Positions 12,403-22,872 of a DNA stretch of 64,000 nucleotides are shown here, in pieces; within the stretch, counting starts at the first letter, position 1; each line of letters starts with the position of its first letter. Position numbers and translations under genes: made by a program. The notes under the pieces are model-generated. The model worked only from the letters and a program-made list of their open reading frames with translations, did not search any database and was not told the origin of the DNA. Source of the DNA: Burkholderiales bacterium (lineage in GTDB: Bacteria; Pseudomonadota; Gammaproteobacteria; Burkholderiales; Ga0077523); NCBI GenBank assembly GCA_019747905.1, contig JAIEQG010000008.1, positions 24,815-88,814 on the forward strand. The letters run 5' to 3'.

Positions 12403-14373
12403 TTACGAGTTACGGAAGCGCTGCCGGACCCAGGCTACCACCTGATTTGCGGCTTCTTCAGCCGAAAGTTCAGTAGTATCAAGGGGCAACGCATCGCTCG
12501 CCGGCTTGAGGGGAGCCACGCTGCGTTGGCTGTCCCGTTCATCGCGACTTGCGATTTCATGCAAAAGGGCGGGAAGGTTAACATCCATTCCTTTTGCTAT
12601 CAACTGCTTATATCGACGCTCCGCGCGCACCTCCGCGGTCGCGGTCAGGAACACTTTCGCGACTGCATCCGGGAACACGACGCTGCCCATGTCGCGGCCC
12701 TCGGCGACGAGGCCGGGCACCGCCCGAAACGCTTTCTGGCGCCAGAGCAGCGCGGTGCGAACTGCGGGAAGCGCGGCGACTTTCGACGCAGCGTCAGACA
12801 CTTGCTCCGAGCGAATGCGGTCGCTGACGTCGCGACCGGAAAGCCACACGCGACCGTCGTCGAAGCCCACGTCAAGACCGGCAGCGATCGGCGCCAGCAC
12901 GCGCTCGTCTCCTAGATCGACGCCTCGTTCGAGCGCGGCCAATCCCACGACGCGGTAGAGGGCACCGCTCTCCAGCAGATGCCAGCCGAGCTGCTGCGCC
13001 ACCAACTGCGCCACCGTGCCTTTGCCCGATGCGGCCGGTCCGTCGAGGGTGACGACGGGCACGTCGATCGCTCGGGTCACCGCGGCAAACCGGTCGAAGT
13101 AATCCGGGAACGTCTTCGCGACACAGCCAGGATCGTTGATGCGCATCGGCACACCACCCAGCGCCACCAGCGAGAAGCACATGGCGATGCGATGATCGTC
13201 GTACGTGTCGATGGCAGCGCCGCGCAACGCGGGCGGCGGCGTCACGCGCAGGAAGTCGGACCCTTCCTCCACGATCGCGCCCACCTTGCGCAACTCGGTC
13301 GCCATGGCGGTCAGCCGGTCGGTCTCCTTCACGCGCCAGCTCGCCACGTTGCGCAGGCGGCACGGACCGTCGGCGAACAGCGCGGCGACGGCGAGCGTCA
13401 TCGCGGCATCGGGGATGTGATTGAGGTCGAGGTCGAAAGCCCGCAAGCGTCCGTTCGCCGGCCCGCTCGCCTCGATCCATGTGTCACCCCACTGGATGCG
13501 CGCGCCCAGTTGCTCCAGCGCGTCCGCGAAGCGCACGTCGCCCTGGATACTGGTCCGGCCCACGCCCTCGATGCGCACCGGCCCGCCACCGATGGCACCG
13601 GCGGCGAGGAAGTACGACGCACCGGAAGCGTCGCCTTCGACCGGTACGGTCCCGGGCGACCGGTAATGCGCGCCGGCCGGAATGGCGAATCGCTCCCACC
13701 CCGTGCGCTTCACCTCGACACCGAAGCGCGCCATGAGATTGAGCGTGATGTCGATGTAGGGCTTGGAGATCAGCTCTCCATCGACCTCGATGGCGGTCGC
13801 CGCACCGGTCAGCGGCAGCGCCATCAACAGTGCGGTCAGGAACTGGCTCGATACGTCACCGCGTACTCGCACCGTGGGCAACGGCTTGATCGCGCCGGGC
13901 CCGATGTGAAGCGGCGGGAAGCCGTCGTTGGCCGCATACCGGATATCCGCGCCGATCGCGCGCAATCCATCCACCAGATCGCCGATGGGCCGCTCGTGCA
14001 TGCGCGCGACACCGGACAACCGGTAATGCCCACCCGCGAGAGCCAGCGCGGCAGTCAACGGCCGGAACGCCGTGCCCGCATTGCCCAGGAACAGGTCGGC
14101 CTGCTTGACCGGAAAACGCCCGCGGCACCCGGTGACGTGTACTACACCCGACGCGGCATCGCCCGCGATGACGACGCCCAGCTTTCCGAGCGCATCCAGC
14201 ATGTGCCGCGTGTCGTCGGAGTCCAGGAGATCGCGGATCTCGGTGGTGCCCTCGGCGAGTGCCGCCAGCAGCAACGTGCGATTCGAGATGCTCTTGGACC
14301 CGGGCAATCGCACGGTGCCGGCCGCACCCCCTAGCGGGGGCAGGTCGAGGTGTTCGGGGTAGCCTGCGGCCAT
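12403..14373 (-). CDS. aroA-cmk: bifunctional EPSP synthase / cytidylate kinase fusion
   Basis: One uninterrupted 656-residue frame. Residues ~1-430 are 3-phosphoshikimate 1-carboxyvinyltransferase (AroA), with [19 protein letters not shown] at the N-terminus and [11 protein letters not shown] near the end. Residues ~435-656 are CMP kinase, beginning [17 protein letters not shown] (P-loop) and containing [14 protein letters not shown]. The parts are normally adjacent genes (aroA-cmk-rpsA); here the stop between them is lost. The fused architecture is known in some betaproteobacteria. It ties chorismate synthesis to CDP supply only through shared expression. Its ATG overlaps the tyrA stop by one base (TGATG). 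Confidence 0.95.
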   Translation of the reverse strand: MAAGYPEHLDLPPLGGAAGTVRLPGSKSISNRTLLLAALAEGTTEIRDLLDSDDTRHMLDALGKLGVVIAGDAASGVVHVTGCRGRFPVKQADLFLGNAGTAFRPLTAALALAGGHYRLSGVARMHERPIGDLVDGLRAIGADIRYAANDGFPPLHIGPGAIKPLPTVRVRGDVSSQFLTALLMALPLTGAATAIEVDGELISKPYIDITLNLMARFGVEVKRTGWERFAIPAGAHYRSPGTVPVEGDASGASYFLAAGAIGGGPVRIEGVGRTSIQGDVRFADALEQLGARIQWGDTWIEASGPANGRLRAFDLDLNHIPDAAMTLAVAALFADGPCRLRNVASWRVKETDRLTAMATELRKVGAIVEEGSDFLRVTPPPALRGAAIDTYDDHRIAMCFSLVALGGVPMRINDPGCVAKTFPDYFDRFAAVTRAIDVPVVTLDGPAASGKGTVAQLVAQQLGWHLLESGALYRVVGLAALERGVDLGDERVLAPIAAGLDVGFDDGRVWLSGRDVSDRIRSEQVSDAASKVAALPAVRTALLWRQKAFRAVPGLVAEGRDMGSVVFPDAVAKVFLTATAEVRAERRYKQLIAKGMDVNLPALLHEIASRDERDSQRSVAPLKPASDALPLDTTELSAEEAANQVVAWVRQRFRNS

Positions 14374-15251
14374 CAGCGGCCCTCTTCGATCCGCCGCAAC
14401 CAGGCGTTGCGGGCATCGCGGGAATGCGCGAACAATCGCTCGAGCGCTTCGCCGTCCGCGGCCGCCACCAGTTCACGCACGGAGGCCAACGCGGCACCGT
14501 ACCGGTCGATCTCGCCCAGCAGCGCGTCGCGGTTCGCCAGGGCGATGTCGCGCCACATTTCCGGCGAACTCGATGCGATCCGGGTGAAATCGCGAAAGCC
14601 CCCGGCCGCGAACGCGAACAGGCGCTCCGCGTCGGCGCGTTCCGCGATCATCGCCACCAGCGCGTAGGCGAGCACGTGCGGCAGATGGCTCACGGCCGCA
14701 AACACGCCATCGTGCTCCGCCGCGCTCATGCGTGCGACCCGGGCGCCGCATTGCTTCCAGAGCGATTCGGCCCGATCCACCGCATCCGGCGCAGTTTCCG
14801 GCACCGGCGTCAGCACCACGTTGCGGCCGTCGTACAGATCCGCCCGCGCTGCATCGACGCCGGAATGCTCCGCACCGGCGATCGGATGGGCCGGCACGAA
14901 ACGCGGCCAGTGGCCCCCGAGCGCTGGCCGGGCGACGGCGATGACATCCTGCTTGGTGCTGCCACCGTCGGTCACCAGCACGTCCGCATCCAGTCTCGGG
15001 GCGATGGCCCGCAGCACGCCGTCGAATTGACCCACCGGCACCGCCACCACGACCGCATCGGCCCCTTCGACACCGGAGGCGGCATCGGCCGCGATCTCGT
15101 CGACCACGCCGAGCTCGAGCGCGCGCTCGAGGTTGGCCCGTCCCCGGCCGATGCCCACGACACGCTCCACGCTGCCGGCCCGTTTCAACGCGAGCGCGGT
15201 GGAGCCCCCGATCAGGCCGACGCCGATGACGGCGAGGCGTCGCACCTTCAA
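14373..15251 (-). CDS. tyrA: prephenate dehydrogenase (TyrA)
   Basis: NAD(P)-dependent oxidative decarboxylation of prephenate to 4-hydroxyphenylpyruvate, for tyrosine. It has the Rossmann start [27 protein letters not shown], and the active-site [10 protein letters not shown] with [16 protein letters not shown]. An ATG at 15287 would extend it, but those codons lie inside the 78-bp repeat. A TTG at 15251, about 8 bases after a G6 run, or a GTG at 15245 is therefore more likely. Exact start uncertain; family call secure. Confidence 0.92.
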   Translation of the reverse strand: MKVRRLAVIGVGLIGGSTALALKRAGSVERVVGIGRGRANLERALELGVVDEIAADAASGVEGADAVVVAVPVGQFDGVLRAIAPRLDADVLVTDGGSTKQDVIAVARPALGGHWPRFVPAHPIAGAEHSGVDAARADLYDGRNVVLTPVPETAPDAVDRAESLWKQCGARVARMSAAEHDGVFAAVSHLPHVLAYALVAMIAERADAERLFAFAAGGFRDFTRIASSSPEMWRDIALANRDALLGEIDRYGAALASVRELVAAADGEALERLFAHSRDARNAWLRRIEEGR

Positions 15252-15264
15252 CGCGGCATCCCCC

Positions 15265-15411
15265 CAGCCCTCGCCGGGCCGCCCCAAGAGGGCTGGCCCC
15301 CTGGGGGGAAGGGCCGCAGGCCCATCGGGGGGGACGTCACTTCAGCCCTCGCCGGGCCGCCCCAAGAGGGCTGGCCCCCTGGGGGGAAGGGCCGCAGGCC
15401 CATCGGGGGGG
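15265..15411 (-). repeat. intercistronic palindromic repeat, copies B1 and B2 (tandem, 78-bp period)
   Basis: Two near-identical copies in tandem (15265-15342 and 15343-15411) fill the spacer between hisC and tyrA. The shared core is the same as at 10050-10117. In transcript sense each carries GGGCCTGCGGCCC and CCCCCCAGGGGG hairpins. The tandem arrangement points to recent duplication of one unit. Confidence 0.8.
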
Positions 15412-15417
15412 CTTCAC

Positions 15418-16536
15418 TTAGCGATGCGCAACCGCCGGCGCAAGCACTGCACCCAGCGCTTCCAGGAACCGCTCGTTCTCCGCCGGCAGGCCCACGCTGA
15501 TGCGCAGCCACTCGGGCATGGCATAACCGCCAATCGGACGGACGATCACGCCACGCTCGAGCAACCGGCGGAAGATCCCGCCGGCATCGCCGACGCGCAC
15601 GCACAGGAAATTGCCGAAGGACGGGATGTACGGCAGGCCCATGCGGGCAAAACCGGCCGCGAGCTGCTGCAGGCCCTCGTCGTTCATGCGCCGGCTGCGC
15701 GCGACGTACTCGTCGTCGTGCATCGCAGCGATGGCACCGGCCTGCGCCACGGTGTTGACGTTGAATGGCTGCCGGATGCGGTTCATGAGATCCGCCACGT
15801 CCGGGTGCGCGAGCGCGAAACCCACGCGCATGCCGGCGAGACCGTACGCCTTCGAGAACGTGCGCGTGATCACCAGGTTCGGGTACGACTTCAGCCAGGC
15901 GATACTGTCGTAGCGCTGCGCGTCGGGCAGATACTCGGTGTAGGCCTCGTCCAGCACGACCACCACGCGGCGCGGCACCTTCGCGAGCAGCGCGGCGACG
16001 GCCGGACCCGGCAGGAACGTGCCGGTGGGGTTGTTCGGGTTGGCGATGAACAGCATGCGCGTGTCGTCGCGGATCGCGGCAACCATGGCGTCGGCATCGT
16101 GGCCGAACTCGCGCGCCGGCGTCTCGATGGGCGTGGCACCGATCGACTGGATCGACAGGGGATACACGGCGAACGCGTGCTTCGAGTACACGGCACTCGT
16201 CCCGGGCGACAGGAACGTGCGGGCCAACAGCTCGAGCACGTCGTTCGAACCGTTGCCGATGGCGATCTGGTTCATGTCCACACCGAAGCGCCCGGACAGG
16301 GCGCGCTTCAGCTCGAAGCCGTTCGCATCCGGATAGCGCGCGATCTCGGGCAACGCCGCCTGCATGGCCGCGAGCGCCTTGGCACTCGGCCCGAGCGGAT
16401 TCTCGTTCGATGCGAGCTTGACGATGCCGGACTCGGGCAACCCGAGCTCGCGCGCGACCTCGGAGGCCGGCTTGCCCGGCACATAGGGCGCGAAGGTACG
16501 GATCCAGGACGGGGCGGATTCACAGACGTCGATCAT
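15418..16536 (-). CDS. hisC: histidinol-phosphate / aromatic aminotransferase (HisC2 type)
   Basis: Class I/II PLP aminotransferase, 372 residues. Visible features: KLASNENPLGPS, IGNGSNDVLELL, NPNNPTGT, VLDEAYTEYLP, and the PLP-lysine segment TFSKAYGLAGMRVGF. The location between pheA and tyrA, away from his genes, suggests it transaminates phenylpyruvate and hydroxyphenylpyruvate as well as or instead of histidinol phosphate. It follows pheA by 23 bp and is separated from tyrA by the tandem repeat. Confidence 0.9.
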   Translation of the reverse strand: MIDVCESAPSWIRTFAPYVPGKPASEVARELGLPESGIVKLASNENPLGPSAKALAAMQAALPEIARYPDANGFELKRALSGRFGVDMNQIAIGNGSNDVLELLARTFLSPGTSAVYSKHAFAVYPLSIQSIGATPIETPAREFGHDADAMVAAIRDDTRMLFIANPNNPTGTFLPGPAVAALLAKVPRRVVVVLDEAYTEYLPDAQRYDSIAWLKSYPNLVITRTFSKAYGLAGMRVGFALAHPDVADLMNRIRQPFNVNTVAQAGAIAAMHDDEYVARSRRMNDEGLQQLAAGFARMGLPYIPSFGNFLCVRVGDAGGIFRRLLERGVIVRPIGGYAMPEWLRISVGLPAENERFLEALGAVLAPAVAHR

Positions 16537-16559
16537 GGCGAACCTTGGGAATTCTGACT

Positions 16560-17630
16560 TCAGGCGACGGCGACGGGATAGGACCCGAGCACCTTGAGGA
16601 ATGCGGCCTTCGCACGCACCGCGGCGAGCGCCTGGTTGACCGCCGCGTCGAGCTGGTGCCCCTCGATGTCGACGAAGAACACGTATTCCCAGAGCCCGGT
16701 GCGCGACGGTCGCGATTCGAACTTCGACATGCTGACCCCGTGCTGCGCCAGGGGCCCGAGCAGTTCATGCATGGCACCGGGACGATTCTGGGCCGACATC
16801 ACGAAAGACGTCTTGTCACGGCCCGAGGGTGCCACGTCCTGATCCGCCACCACCAGGAAACGCGTGGTGTTGTTCGGCTCGTCCTCGATGTTTTCCGCGA
16901 GCAGCGGCAGCCGATACAACTCGCCGGCCGCACGCGATGCGATCGCCGCGGTGCCGCCCTCGGCCGCGGCGCGCCGCGCAGCCTCGGCGTTGCTCGCGAG
17001 CGCCACACGCTCGGCGGCCGGGAGGTGCCGGGCAAGCCATTCGTTGCATTGACCGAGGCTCTGGGAATGCGCGAACACCACCTTCACGTCCTCGATCGCA
17101 GGCGCCTGCGACAGCAGGCAATGGTGGATCGGCAACAGCACTTCGCCGCAGATGCGCAGGCGCGTGCCGACGAGCAGGTCGAGAGTCGTGCCGACGCTGC
17201 CTTCAGTGGAATTCTCCACCGGCACCACGCCGTAGCCGGCCGCACCGGTTTCGACCTGCCGGAACACTTCGGCGATGGAGGCACAGGCAAGCGGCGTCGC
17301 CGCCGCGCCGAACTGCTTGCGTGCCGCCTCTTCACTGTACGTGCCGCGCGGCCCCAGGTAGGCGATGGCGAGCGCCCGCTCGAGCGCCCGGCAAGCCGAG
17401 ATGATCTCGACGAACAGGTGCTGGATCGCCGCATCCGACAGGGGTCCGGCATTCAGCTCGGCGAGCCGGCGCAGCACCTGCGCTTCGCGTTCCTGACGGT
17501 ACACCACACCGCCCTCGCCCTTCAGATGACCGATGTCGTTCGCGCACTGTGCGCGTTCGTTGATGAGCTCGAGGATCCTGGCGTCGAGCTCGTCGATGCG
17601 GTCGCGCAGGCGGCGGATGCCCTCGTCCAT
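16560..17630 (-). CDS. pheA: chorismate mutase / prephenate dehydratase (P-protein)
   Basis: Bifunctional enzyme leading from chorismate to phenylpyruvate. The 356 residues divide into an AroQ-type mutase (~1-90, LRDRIDELDARILELINERA), a prephenate dehydratase domain (~95-275, AYLGPRGTYSEEA and VVPVENSTEGSVG) and an ACT domain (~285-356, SKFESRPSRTGLWEYVFFVD) expected to sense phenylalanine. I chose the ATG at 17630; eleven further codons exist upstream, but they fall in the conserved intercistronic repeat. It is 51 bp downstream of serA. Confidence 0.95.
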   Translation of the reverse strand: MDEGIRRLRDRIDELDARILELINERAQCANDIGHLKGEGGVVYRQEREAQVLRRLAELNAGPLSDAAIQHLFVEIISACRALERALAIAYLGPRGTYSEEAARKQFGAAATPLACASIAEVFRQVETGAAGYGVVPVENSTEGSVGTTLDLLVGTRLRICGEVLLPIHHCLLSQAPAIEDVKVVFAHSQSLGQCNEWLARHLPAAERVALASNAEAARRAAAEGGTAAIASRAAGELYRLPLLAENIEDEPNNTTRFLVVADQDVAPSGRDKTSFVMSAQNRPGAMHELLGPLAQHGVSMSKFESRPSRTGLWEYVFFVDIEGHQLDAAVNQALAAVRAKAAFLKVLGSYPVAVA

Positions 17631-17640
17631 GGGCGGCTCA

Positions 17641-17686
17641 GCCCTCGGGGGGAGAGGCCGCAAGGCCTATCGGGGGGCGCATCATG
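17641..17686 (-). repeat. intercistronic palindromic repeat, copy C (pheA-serA)
   Basis: A shorter, diverged copy of the same element: G6 run, GGCCGCAAGGCC and TATC followed by a second G6 run. It occupies nearly all the serA-pheA spacer. It has the same orientation relative to transcription as copies A and B. Confidence 0.65.
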
Positions 17687-18857
17687 TCGGGAGGTACCGC
17701 ACCGCCAGGACGCCGCCGATCGAGGCGATCCCGCGGATCACCGTCTCCGGCACCGGGCTGTCGACATCCACCAGCGTGTAGGCCATCTCGCCCCGCGACT
17801 TGTTTAGCATGTTGTGGATGTTGAGTCCGGCACTGGCCATGGCGGTGGAGATCTGCCCCAGCATGTTCGGCACGTTCGAGTTGGCGATGCCCACACGGTA
17901 CGGCGATTCGCGCGCCATCACCACGTCGGGAAAGTTGACCGCGTTGCGAACGTTGCCGTGCTCCAGGAATTCGCGCAACTGGTCGACCACCATCAGGGCA
18001 CAGTTCTCCTCCGCCTCCCGCGTCGAGGCGCCCATGTGGGGCAGCGCCACCACCCCGGGCTGGCCGATCAGCGCCGTCGTCGGGAAATCGCACACGTAGC
18101 CCTTCAACTTCTTCGCCTTCAGGGCATCGAGCACGGCCGCCGCATCGACGATCGCCTCGCGGGCGAAATTGAGCACCACGGCCCCGTGCTTCATCAAGGC
18201 GATGCGCTTGGCATCGATCAGGCCGACCGTCGCCGGAACCTGGGGCACGTGCACGGTGATGAAATCGGAAGCACGGACCAGCTCCTCGACGCTGTGGGCG
18301 CGCTTCACCTGGGAGGGCAGGCTCCAGGCTGCGTCCACGGTGATCTCCGGGTCGTAGCCGATCACGTGCATGCCGAGCCGGATCGCCGCGTCCGCCACGA
18401 GGCTGCCGATCTTGCCGAGCCCGATCACGCCGAGCGTGTGGCCGGGCAGTTCGATGCCGGCGAACTGCTTCTTGCCGTCCTCGACCTGCTTCTCGAGATC
18501 GGCTCCGACGCCCTTCAGGCCGTCGACGAACCGCGCGGCCGGCACGATGTTGCGCGCCCCGAGCAGCAGGCCCGCGATCACCAGTTCCTTCACCGCGTTG
18601 GCGTTGGCGCCGGGAGCGTTGAACACCGGCACACCGCGCCCGCTCATCCTGGGTACCGGGATGTTGTTGGTACCCGCCCCGGCGCGACCGATGGCGAGCA
18701 CCGAATCCGGGATGGTCATCGTGTGCATGTCCTGGGACCGCACCAGGATCGCGTCCGGCTCCGCTTCGCTGCTGCCGTGGGTGTACAGATCGGCCGGCAG
18801 GCGTGACAGGCCCTTCGCCGAAATGCTGTTCAGCGTCAGGACCCGAAACTTACCCAT
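17682..18857 (-). CDS. serA: D-3-phosphoglycerate dehydrogenase
   Basis: First step of serine synthesis, oxidising 3-phosphoglycerate with NAD. The 391 residues comprise the substrate domain, an NAD domain with GVIGLGKIGSLVADAA near residue 145, and a C-terminal ACT domain (IHNMLNKSRGEMAYTLVDVD) for likely serine feedback. The catalytic His lies in PHMGASTREAEENCA. It is shorter than E. coli SerA (410). It lies 2 bp after serC, so both serine enzymes are co-transcribed. Confidence 0.94.
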   Translation of the reverse strand: MGKFRVLTLNSISAKGLSRLPADLYTHGSSEAEPDAILVRSQDMHTMTIPDSVLAIGRAGAGTNNIPVPRMSGRGVPVFNAPGANANAVKELVIAGLLLGARNIVPAARFVDGLKGVGADLEKQVEDGKKQFAGIELPGHTLGVIGLGKIGSLVADAAIRLGMHVIGYDPEITVDAAWSLPSQVKRAHSVEELVRASDFITVHVPQVPATVGLIDAKRIALMKHGAVVLNFAREAIVDAAAVLDALKAKKLKGYVCDFPTTALIGQPGVVALPHMGASTREAEENCALMVVDQLREFLEHGNVRNAVNFPDVVMARESPYRVGIANSNVPNMLGQISTAMASAGLNIHNMLNKSRGEMAYTLVDVDSPVPETVIRGIASIGGVLAVRYLPT

Positions 18858-18859
18858 CG

Positions 18860-19942
18860 TTACCCATAGCGCCGCGCGAAGTCGGTCATGAACGCGGCCA
18901 ATGCCTGCACGCCTTCGATCGGCATGGCGTTGTAGATGGAAGCGCGCATGCCGCCCACGGAGCGGTGCCCCTTCAACTGGATCAGCCCGTGCGCCTTGGC
19001 CTCGGACAGGAATTTTTCGTCGAGGGCTTCGTCACGCAGGCGGAACGGCACGTTCATCAGCGACCGGTCTTCCTTCGCGACAGGGTTCGTGTAGAAGCCG
19101 CTGCCGTCGATCAGGTCGTACAGCAGCACGGCCTTGGCTCGGTTCACCCGCTCCATGCCGGCGAGGCCGCCGATGCGCTTCAACCACTGGAACACGAGCC
19201 CGGCGATGTAGACGCCATAGGTGGGCGGTGTGTTCACCATCGAATCGCCGTCGGCCATCACTTTATAGTCGAGGAGCGTCGGCGTATTGGCGGGCGCGCG
19301 ACCGATGAGATCCTTGCGCACGATCACGATGGTGAGTCCGGCCGGGCCGATGTTCTTCTGCGCGCCCGCATAGATGAGGCCGTAGCGTGACACGTCCATG
19401 ACCCGCGACAGGATGTGCGAGGACATGTCCGCGACGATGGGCACGCCACCGGTATCCGGCACCTCGTGGACCTCGACGCCGCCGATGGTCTCGTTGGTCG
19501 TGAGGTGCACGTAGGCGGCACCGGGGTCGAGCTTCCACATCGCGCGCTTCGGCACGTAGGAGAAGTTGCGGTCCTCCGCGGTGGCGGCGACGTTGACGCT
19601 GCCGAACTTCTTCGCCTCGCCGATGGCCTTCTTCGCCCATTCGCCGGTGTGGATGTAGTCGGCCCGGCCGCTGGATCCCATCAGGTTCATGGGCACCATC
19701 GCGAACTGCAGCGTGGCCCCACCCTGCAGGAACAGCACTTCGTAGGCGTCCGGAATTGCCATCAGCGACCGCAGGTCGGCTTCGGCCGCCGCGATGATGG
19801 ACTCGAACTCCTTGCCGCGATGGCTCATCTCCATCACCGACATGCCCGAGCCGTGCCAATCGAGCATCTCGTCGCGCGCCTGCGCGAGCACCTCTGCGGG
19901 CAGCACCGCGGGTCCGGCGCTGAAGTTGTGCACGCGTGCCAT
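18860..19942 (-). CDS. serC: phosphoserine aminotransferase
   Basis: PLP class-V aminotransferase making 3-phosphoserine; it also serves in pyridoxal 5'-phosphate synthesis. The 360-residue protein begins ARVHNFSAGPAVLP and contains the PLP-lysine motif IYAGAQKNIGPAGL and the C-terminal SVGGMRASIYNA. The ATG at 19942 overlaps the gyrA stop by one base (TGATG); a GTG one codon earlier is less likely. Gene order gyrA-serC-pheA is conserved in betaproteobacteria. Confidence 0.95.
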   Translation of the reverse strand: MARVHNFSAGPAVLPAEVLAQARDEMLDWHGSGMSVMEMSHRGKEFESIIAAAEADLRSLMAIPDAYEVLFLQGGATLQFAMVPMNLMGSSGRADYIHTGEWAKKAIGEAKKFGSVNVAATAEDRNFSYVPKRAMWKLDPGAAYVHLTTNETIGGVEVHEVPDTGGVPIVADMSSHILSRVMDVSRYGLIYAGAQKNIGPAGLTIVIVRKDLIGRAPANTPTLLDYKVMADGDSMVNTPPTYGVYIAGLVFQWLKRIGGLAGMERVNRAKAVLLYDLIDGSGFYTNPVAKEDRSLMNVPFRLRDEALDEKFLSEAKAHGLIQLKGHRSVGGMRASIYNAMPIEGVQALAAFMTDFARRYG

Positions 19943-22590
19943 CACTCGTCCTGCTCTGCGCCATCCGGAGCGCCGTCGCCGGCACCGTCCGGGGCGTCCC
20001 CCGGTCCTCCTTCCGTTGCGCCTTCCGGTCCGACTTCGGGTCCACCCTCGTCGGTCTCGACCACCCGCTCCAGGCCGGCGAGCTTCTCACCGGCATCCAG
20101 GCCGATAAGCGTGACGCCCTGAGTGACCCGGCCCATTTCGCGGATTTCCGATACACGCGTGCGGATCAGCACGCCGCCGGTGGTGATCAACATGACTTCG
20201 TCGGTAGTGGATACGAGACGTGCCGCGACCACCTTGCCGTTGCGCTCGCTCGCCTGGATGGAGATGGTTCCCTGAGTGCCGCGGCCATGACGCGGATAGT
20301 CGGCGACCGGCGTGCGCTTGCCATACCCGTTCTCGGTGGCGGTGAGCACCGTCAAACTGGGATCCTTGGCGACCACCAGCGAGATGAGCGACTGCCCTTC
20401 GAGCAGGCGCATGCCGCGCACGCCACGGGCATTGCGCCCCATGGGGCGGACATCCTGCTCGTCGAAGCGCACCGCCTTGCCGCCGTCCGAGAACAGCATG
20501 ACGTCGTGGCCGCCGTCGGTGATGGCCGCGCCGATCAGGTAATCGCCCTGATCCAGATCCACCGCGATGATGCCGCTCGGCCGCGGGCGGGAAAAATCGG
20601 ACAGCGGGGTCTTCTTGACCGTGCCGAGCGCCGTGGCCATGAACACGAAGTGCTCGTCGTCGAAGGTCTTCACCGGCAAGGCGATGGTGATCTTTTCGCC
20701 CTCTTCGAGGGGGAACAGGTTGACCACCGGCTTGCCGCGGCTGCTGCGCCCGCCCTGCGGCACCTCGTAGACCTTGATCCAGTACACCCGCCCGCGATCC
20801 GAGAAGCACAGGATGTAGTCGTGGGTGTTGGCGACGAACAGGTTGTCGATGAAATCGTCCTGCTTGGTCGCCGTGGCCTGCTTGCCGCGCCCGCCGCGCT
20901 TTTGCGCGCGATAGTCGGCGAGGGGCTGGGACTTGATGTAACCCGTGTGCGACAGGGTCACCACCACGTCCTCGGGCGCGATGAGATCCTCGATGCCGAT
21001 ATCCTGGACGTTGTGCGTGATCTCGCTCTTGCGCTTGTCGCCATACTGCGCCTTGATCGCCGCCAGTTCGTCGGCAATGATCGCGGTGATGCGCTCCGGC
21101 TTTGCGAGGATGTCGAGCAGGTCGGCGATGTTGTCCATCACCTCCTTGTATTCGTCGGTGATCTTGTCCTGCTCGAGCGCGGTCAGGCGCTGCAGCTGCA
21201 TCTCGAGGATGCGCTGGGCCTGGACCTCCGACAGCCGGTAGCCGTCGGGCTGCAGGCCGTACTCGGGGGCAAGACCGTCAGGCCGGAAGCTCTGGGCGTT
21301 CTCCGCGCCTGCGCGCGCCAGCATCTCCTCGACGACGGACGAGCGCCACAGACGCCCGGTCAACTGGGCTTTCGCTTCGGCCGGCGACGGTGCCGCCTTG
21401 ATGAGCTCGATGATCTCGTCGACGTTGGACAGCGCCACCGCCAGACCTTCGAGGATGTGGCCGCGCTCGCGCGCCTTGCGCAGGTCGAAGATGGTGCGGC
21501 GCGTCACGACCTCGCGCCGATGCCGCAGGAACGCCTCGATGAACTCCTTCAGGTTGAGCAGCCGCGGCTGGCCGTCCACCAGCGCGACCATGTTCATCCC
21601 GAAGCTGTCCTGGAGCTGCGTCTCCTTGTACAGGTTGTTCAGCACCACTTCCGGCATCTCGCCGCGCTTTAACTCGATCACCACGCGCATGCCGGACTTG
21701 TCCGACTCGTCGCGCAGGTCCGAGATGCCTTCCAGGCGCTTCTCGCGCACCAGTTCGCCGATGCGGATCAGGAGCTGCGCCTTGTTCACCTGATAGGGCA
21801 GCTCGTCGACGATGATGGCCTGGCGCTGGCCCTTCTCGATGTCCTCGAAGTGCGCCTTGGCGCGGATCACCACCCGGCCGCGGCCGGTGCGGTAGCCCTC
21901 GCGCACCCCGGAGACGCCGTAGATGATCCCGGCCGTCGGGAAATCCGGTGCCGGGATGATCTCGATCAGTTCGTCGACGGTGGTGTCGGGTTTATGCAAC
22001 ACCGCCAGGCAACCGTCGACGATCTCGCCGAGGTTGTGGGGCGGGATGTTGGTCGCCATGCCCACCGCGATGCCGGACGAACCGTTGACCAGCAGGTTGG
22101 GCACCTTGGTCGGCAGCGCCGAGGGCTCGAGCTCCTTGCCGTCGTAGTTCGGCACGAAGTCGACGGTTTCCTTCTCGATGTCGGCCAGCATCTCGCCGGC
22201 GATGCGCTCGAGCCGGCACTCGGTGTAGCGGTAGGCCGCCGCCGAATCGCCGTCGACCGACCCGAAGTTGCCCTGGCCGTCGATCAGCGTGTAGCGCATG
22301 GAGAAGTCCTGCGCCATGCGCACCAGGGCTTCGTAAGTCGCGGAATCGCCGTGGGGATGGTACTTGCCCAGCACGTCACCCACGACCCGCGCGCACTTCA
22401 CGTAGGGCCGGTTCCACTGGATGTTCGCCTCGTGCATCGCGTACAGGATGCGGCGGTGCACCGGCTTCAGGCCGTCTCTCACGTCGGGCAGCGCGCGCCC
22501 GACGATCACGCTCATCGCATAATCGAGGTAGGAGCGGCGCATCTCCTCTTCGAGGCTGACCGGCAGGGTTTCTTTGGCGAATTGATCCAT
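19942..22590 (-). CDS. gyrA: DNA gyrase subunit A
   Basis: Breakage-reunion subunit of gyrase, 882 residues. The N-terminal part has [27 protein letters not shown]. The quinolone-resistance region [20 protein letters not shown] keeps Ser and Glu at the usual sensitive positions. The catalytic tyrosine lies in AYRYTECRL. The GyrA-box QKRGGRGKQ begins the C-terminal DNA-wrapping beta-pinwheel. The C-terminal ~30 residues are a Gly/Pro/Glu-rich acidic tail. It heads the minus-strand operon, and the 282-bp divergent region to the OmpA gene should hold its promoter. Confidence 0.97.
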   Translation of the reverse strand: MDQFAKETLPVSLEEEMRRSYLDYAMSVIVGRALPDVRDGLKPVHRRILYAMHEANIQWNRPYVKCARVVGDVLGKYHPHGDSATYEALVRMAQDFSMRYTLIDGQGNFGSVDGDSAAAYRYTECRLERIAGEMLADIEKETVDFVPNYDGKELEPSALPTKVPNLLVNGSSGIAVGMATNIPPHNLGEIVDGCLAVLHKPDTTVDELIEIIPAPDFPTAGIIYGVSGVREGYRTGRGRVVIRAKAHFEDIEKGQRQAIIVDELPYQVNKAQLLIRIGELVREKRLEGISDLRDESDKSGMRVVIELKRGEMPEVVLNNLYKETQLQDSFGMNMVALVDGQPRLLNLKEFIEAFLRHRREVVTRRTIFDLRKARERGHILEGLAVALSNVDEIIELIKAAPSPAEAKAQLTGRLWRSSVVEEMLARAGAENAQSFRPDGLAPEYGLQPDGYRLSEVQAQRILEMQLQRLTALEQDKITDEYKEVMDNIADLLDILAKPERITAIIADELAAIKAQYGDKRKSEITHNVQDIGIEDLIAPEDVVVTLSHTGYIKSQPLADYRAQKRGGRGKQATATKQDDFIDNLFVANTHDYILCFSDRGRVYWIKVYEVPQGGRSSRGKPVVNLFPLEEGEKITIALPVKTFDDEHFVFMATALGTVKKTPLSDFSRPRPSGIIAVDLDQGDYLIGAAITDGGHDVMLFSDGGKAVRFDEQDVRPMGRNARGVRGMRLLEGQSLISLVVAKDPSLTVLTATENGYGKRTPVADYPRHGRGTQGTISIQASERNGKVVAARLVSTTDEVMLITTGGVLIRTRVSEIREMGRVTQGVTLIGLDAGEKLAGLERVVETDEGGPEVGPEGATEGGPGDAPDGAGDGAPDGAEQDE

Positions 22591-22872
22591 CGACTAGGTC
22601 TGTGAACGGGACGAACATCCCGTGGAAAAATTTGTCCGATCCGGCATCGTCGGTGCAACGCAAACCGGGTCGGAAAAAACGCGGAGTTTAGCACGCGACC
22701 ATCCGGATTTCGGCTCCGACGGTACGGCTCCGCACCGTCCTTGGCCCTCGATAAACATGTGTCTGTGTTATCGTTCCCGGACGCTGACCGGGAGGAGCGT
22801 CCTAGCACGCGTTGGAGCCTGAGCAGCTGACAAAATCGAGACCGCCCGCAACCTCTCTCCAACGGTGATGCC

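Noticed and set aside
19936..21672. 578-residue plus-strand open frame
   Set aside because: Shadow of gyrA on the opposite strand.
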